Source: Armatimonadota bacterium
Lineage (GTDB): Bacteria > Armatimonadota > Hebobacteria > GCA-020354555 > CP070648
Assembly (NCBI GenBank): GCA_035527535.1
Contig: DATLAK010000012.1
Location: forward strand, 1-57,277
Direction: 5' to 3'
Length of the DNA stretch: 57,277 nucleotides
Part shown: one piece after another, positions 56,928 through 57,277 of the stretch
Position numbering within the stretch: the stretch's first letter is position 1
Layout: the number at the start of each line of letters is the position of its first letter
Made by a program: the position numbers and the translations under genes
Notes under the pieces: generated by a model
What the model saw: only the letters and a program-made list of their open reading frames with translations
Databases searched by the model: none
What the model was told of the DNA's origin: nothing

Positions 56928-57167
56928 ATGGTGCGAATGACGCGGATTGCCGTCATTACCCTCGTCGCGTGCGCGCTGGGACTGGCGATGGTGCTTATCT
57001 GCGGGGGAAGTGCATTGGCCGCGCCCGACCCCGCGATCCAGCGCTTCGTATCCCAAGGAAAGACTCGATGCCGCGCTGAATCTGAGATGAGTTTCTCGAC
57101 AACACGGGCTGTTCAAGCCAACCAGAGCCCGGCCGGCCTGCCTCGAGGTGGTCTCGCGGGCGCGTGA
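56928..57167 (+). CDS. Small secreted protein, probably truncated
   Basis: A 79-residue frame starting ATG 56928 with gggg about eight bases upstream. The first 34 residues form a strong signal peptide (RIAVITLVACALGLAMVLIC, cleavage near SALAAP). The following DPAIQRFVSQGK looks natural, but after about residue 50 the sequence (STTRAVQANQSPAGLPRG) turns low-complexity and stops. That suggests a frameshifted longer secreted protein. Family unknown. Confidence 0.4.
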   Translation: MVRMTRIAVITLVACALGLAMVLICGGSALAAPDPAIQRFVSQGKTRCRAESEMSFSTTRAVQANQSPAGLPRGGLAGA

Positions 57168-57195
57168 CCGATACACCCGGTCGCAGGGCGGTGCG

Positions 57196-57277
57196 TCAGT
57201 CTTCGAGGTACGGCTGGACCTGGATGAAGTTGAACATCAACTCATGGCCTGGGGGGCCGCCCGGGTCGGATTCGCCC
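57196..57277 (-). CDS. C-terminus of a gene leaving the window
   Basis: Minus-strand reading from the window edge gives GGPPGHELMFNFIQVQPYLED followed by TGA (complement at 57196-57198). The ordered aromatic composition makes it a credible C-terminal 26 residues. The rest lies beyond the window, so the product cannot be named. Confidence 0.4.
   Translation of the reverse strand, partial: GESDPGGPPGHELMFNFIQVQPYLED

Noticed and set aside
56402-56940. Two overlapping plus-strand frames near the right edge
   Set aside because: The starts lack ribosome sites and the sequences are Arg-rich without any domain pattern.

Overview
The window is high-GC, gene-dense chromosomal DNA from a diderm bacterium that very probably makes LPS. 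It carries an LptF/G-type permease, a BamA, Skp/OmpH, LpxD, LptC and LptA run, and many secreted or lipobox proteins. The gene families (URO-D/MtaA-like decarboxylase, propeller-type glycosidases, FG-GAP proteins, proteins with homing-endonuclease-associated repeats, GC-rich code with GTG/TTG starts) suggest an uncultured Armatimonadota-like lineage. That placement is inference. No rRNA is present, and I see no CRISPR array or intact transposon.

Left part (1-12.3 kb): a secreted gluzincin-like protease with an N-terminal secretin-type domain, CTP synthase, two SIS-fold-like proteins, a leaderless unknown gene, small genes, a URO-D family protein, the LptF/G permease, an RlmA-type rRNA methyltransferase and a SRPBCC protein. 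Two gene fossils lie here: a K+ channel with a large in-frame internal deletion, and the first ~36 codons of a LivF-like ABC ATPase.

12.5-14.6 kb is a cold-shock-like unit: DEAD-box helicase, Gly-rich RRM protein and a zinc-ribbon protein. From 15.3 to 26.3 kb lies the most unusual locus: a long GHMP kinase with an altered galactokinase signature, a 2549-residue protein ending in an ATP-grasp domain, and a second, stand-alone ATP-grasp enzyme. I do not recognise the giant protein; the trio looks like an undescribed ligase/biosynthetic system.

From 26.4 to 39 kb: an M48 lipoprotein protease, citramalate synthase behind a clear sigma70-type promoter, then an envelope-biogenesis run headed by an ECF sigma factor (sigma, BamA, OmpH-like, coiled-coil lipoprotein, LpxD, LptC, LptA), followed by an enolase-superfamily enzyme and a CBS-containing site-2 protease. 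From 39 to 49 kb: a methyltransferase, a half-size permease, a propeller glycosidase, a GT4 glycosyltransferase overlapping GalT, a sensor kinase with a periplasmic CxxCH haem motif, its response regulator, an HNH-repeat protein, and a membrane J-domain/TPR protein with a degenerate HPD motif.

Right part (49-57.3 kb): tRNA-Gly(CCC) and tRNA-Cys(GCA), a decayed large serine recombinase abutting the tRNA-Cys 3' end, a TPR-like membrane protein, a Xer-type tyrosine recombinase, and a secreted FG-GAP propeller fused to a glycosidase-like barrel. The last kilobase is mostly non-coding or decayed, with a small secreted protein and the C-terminus of a gene leaving the window.
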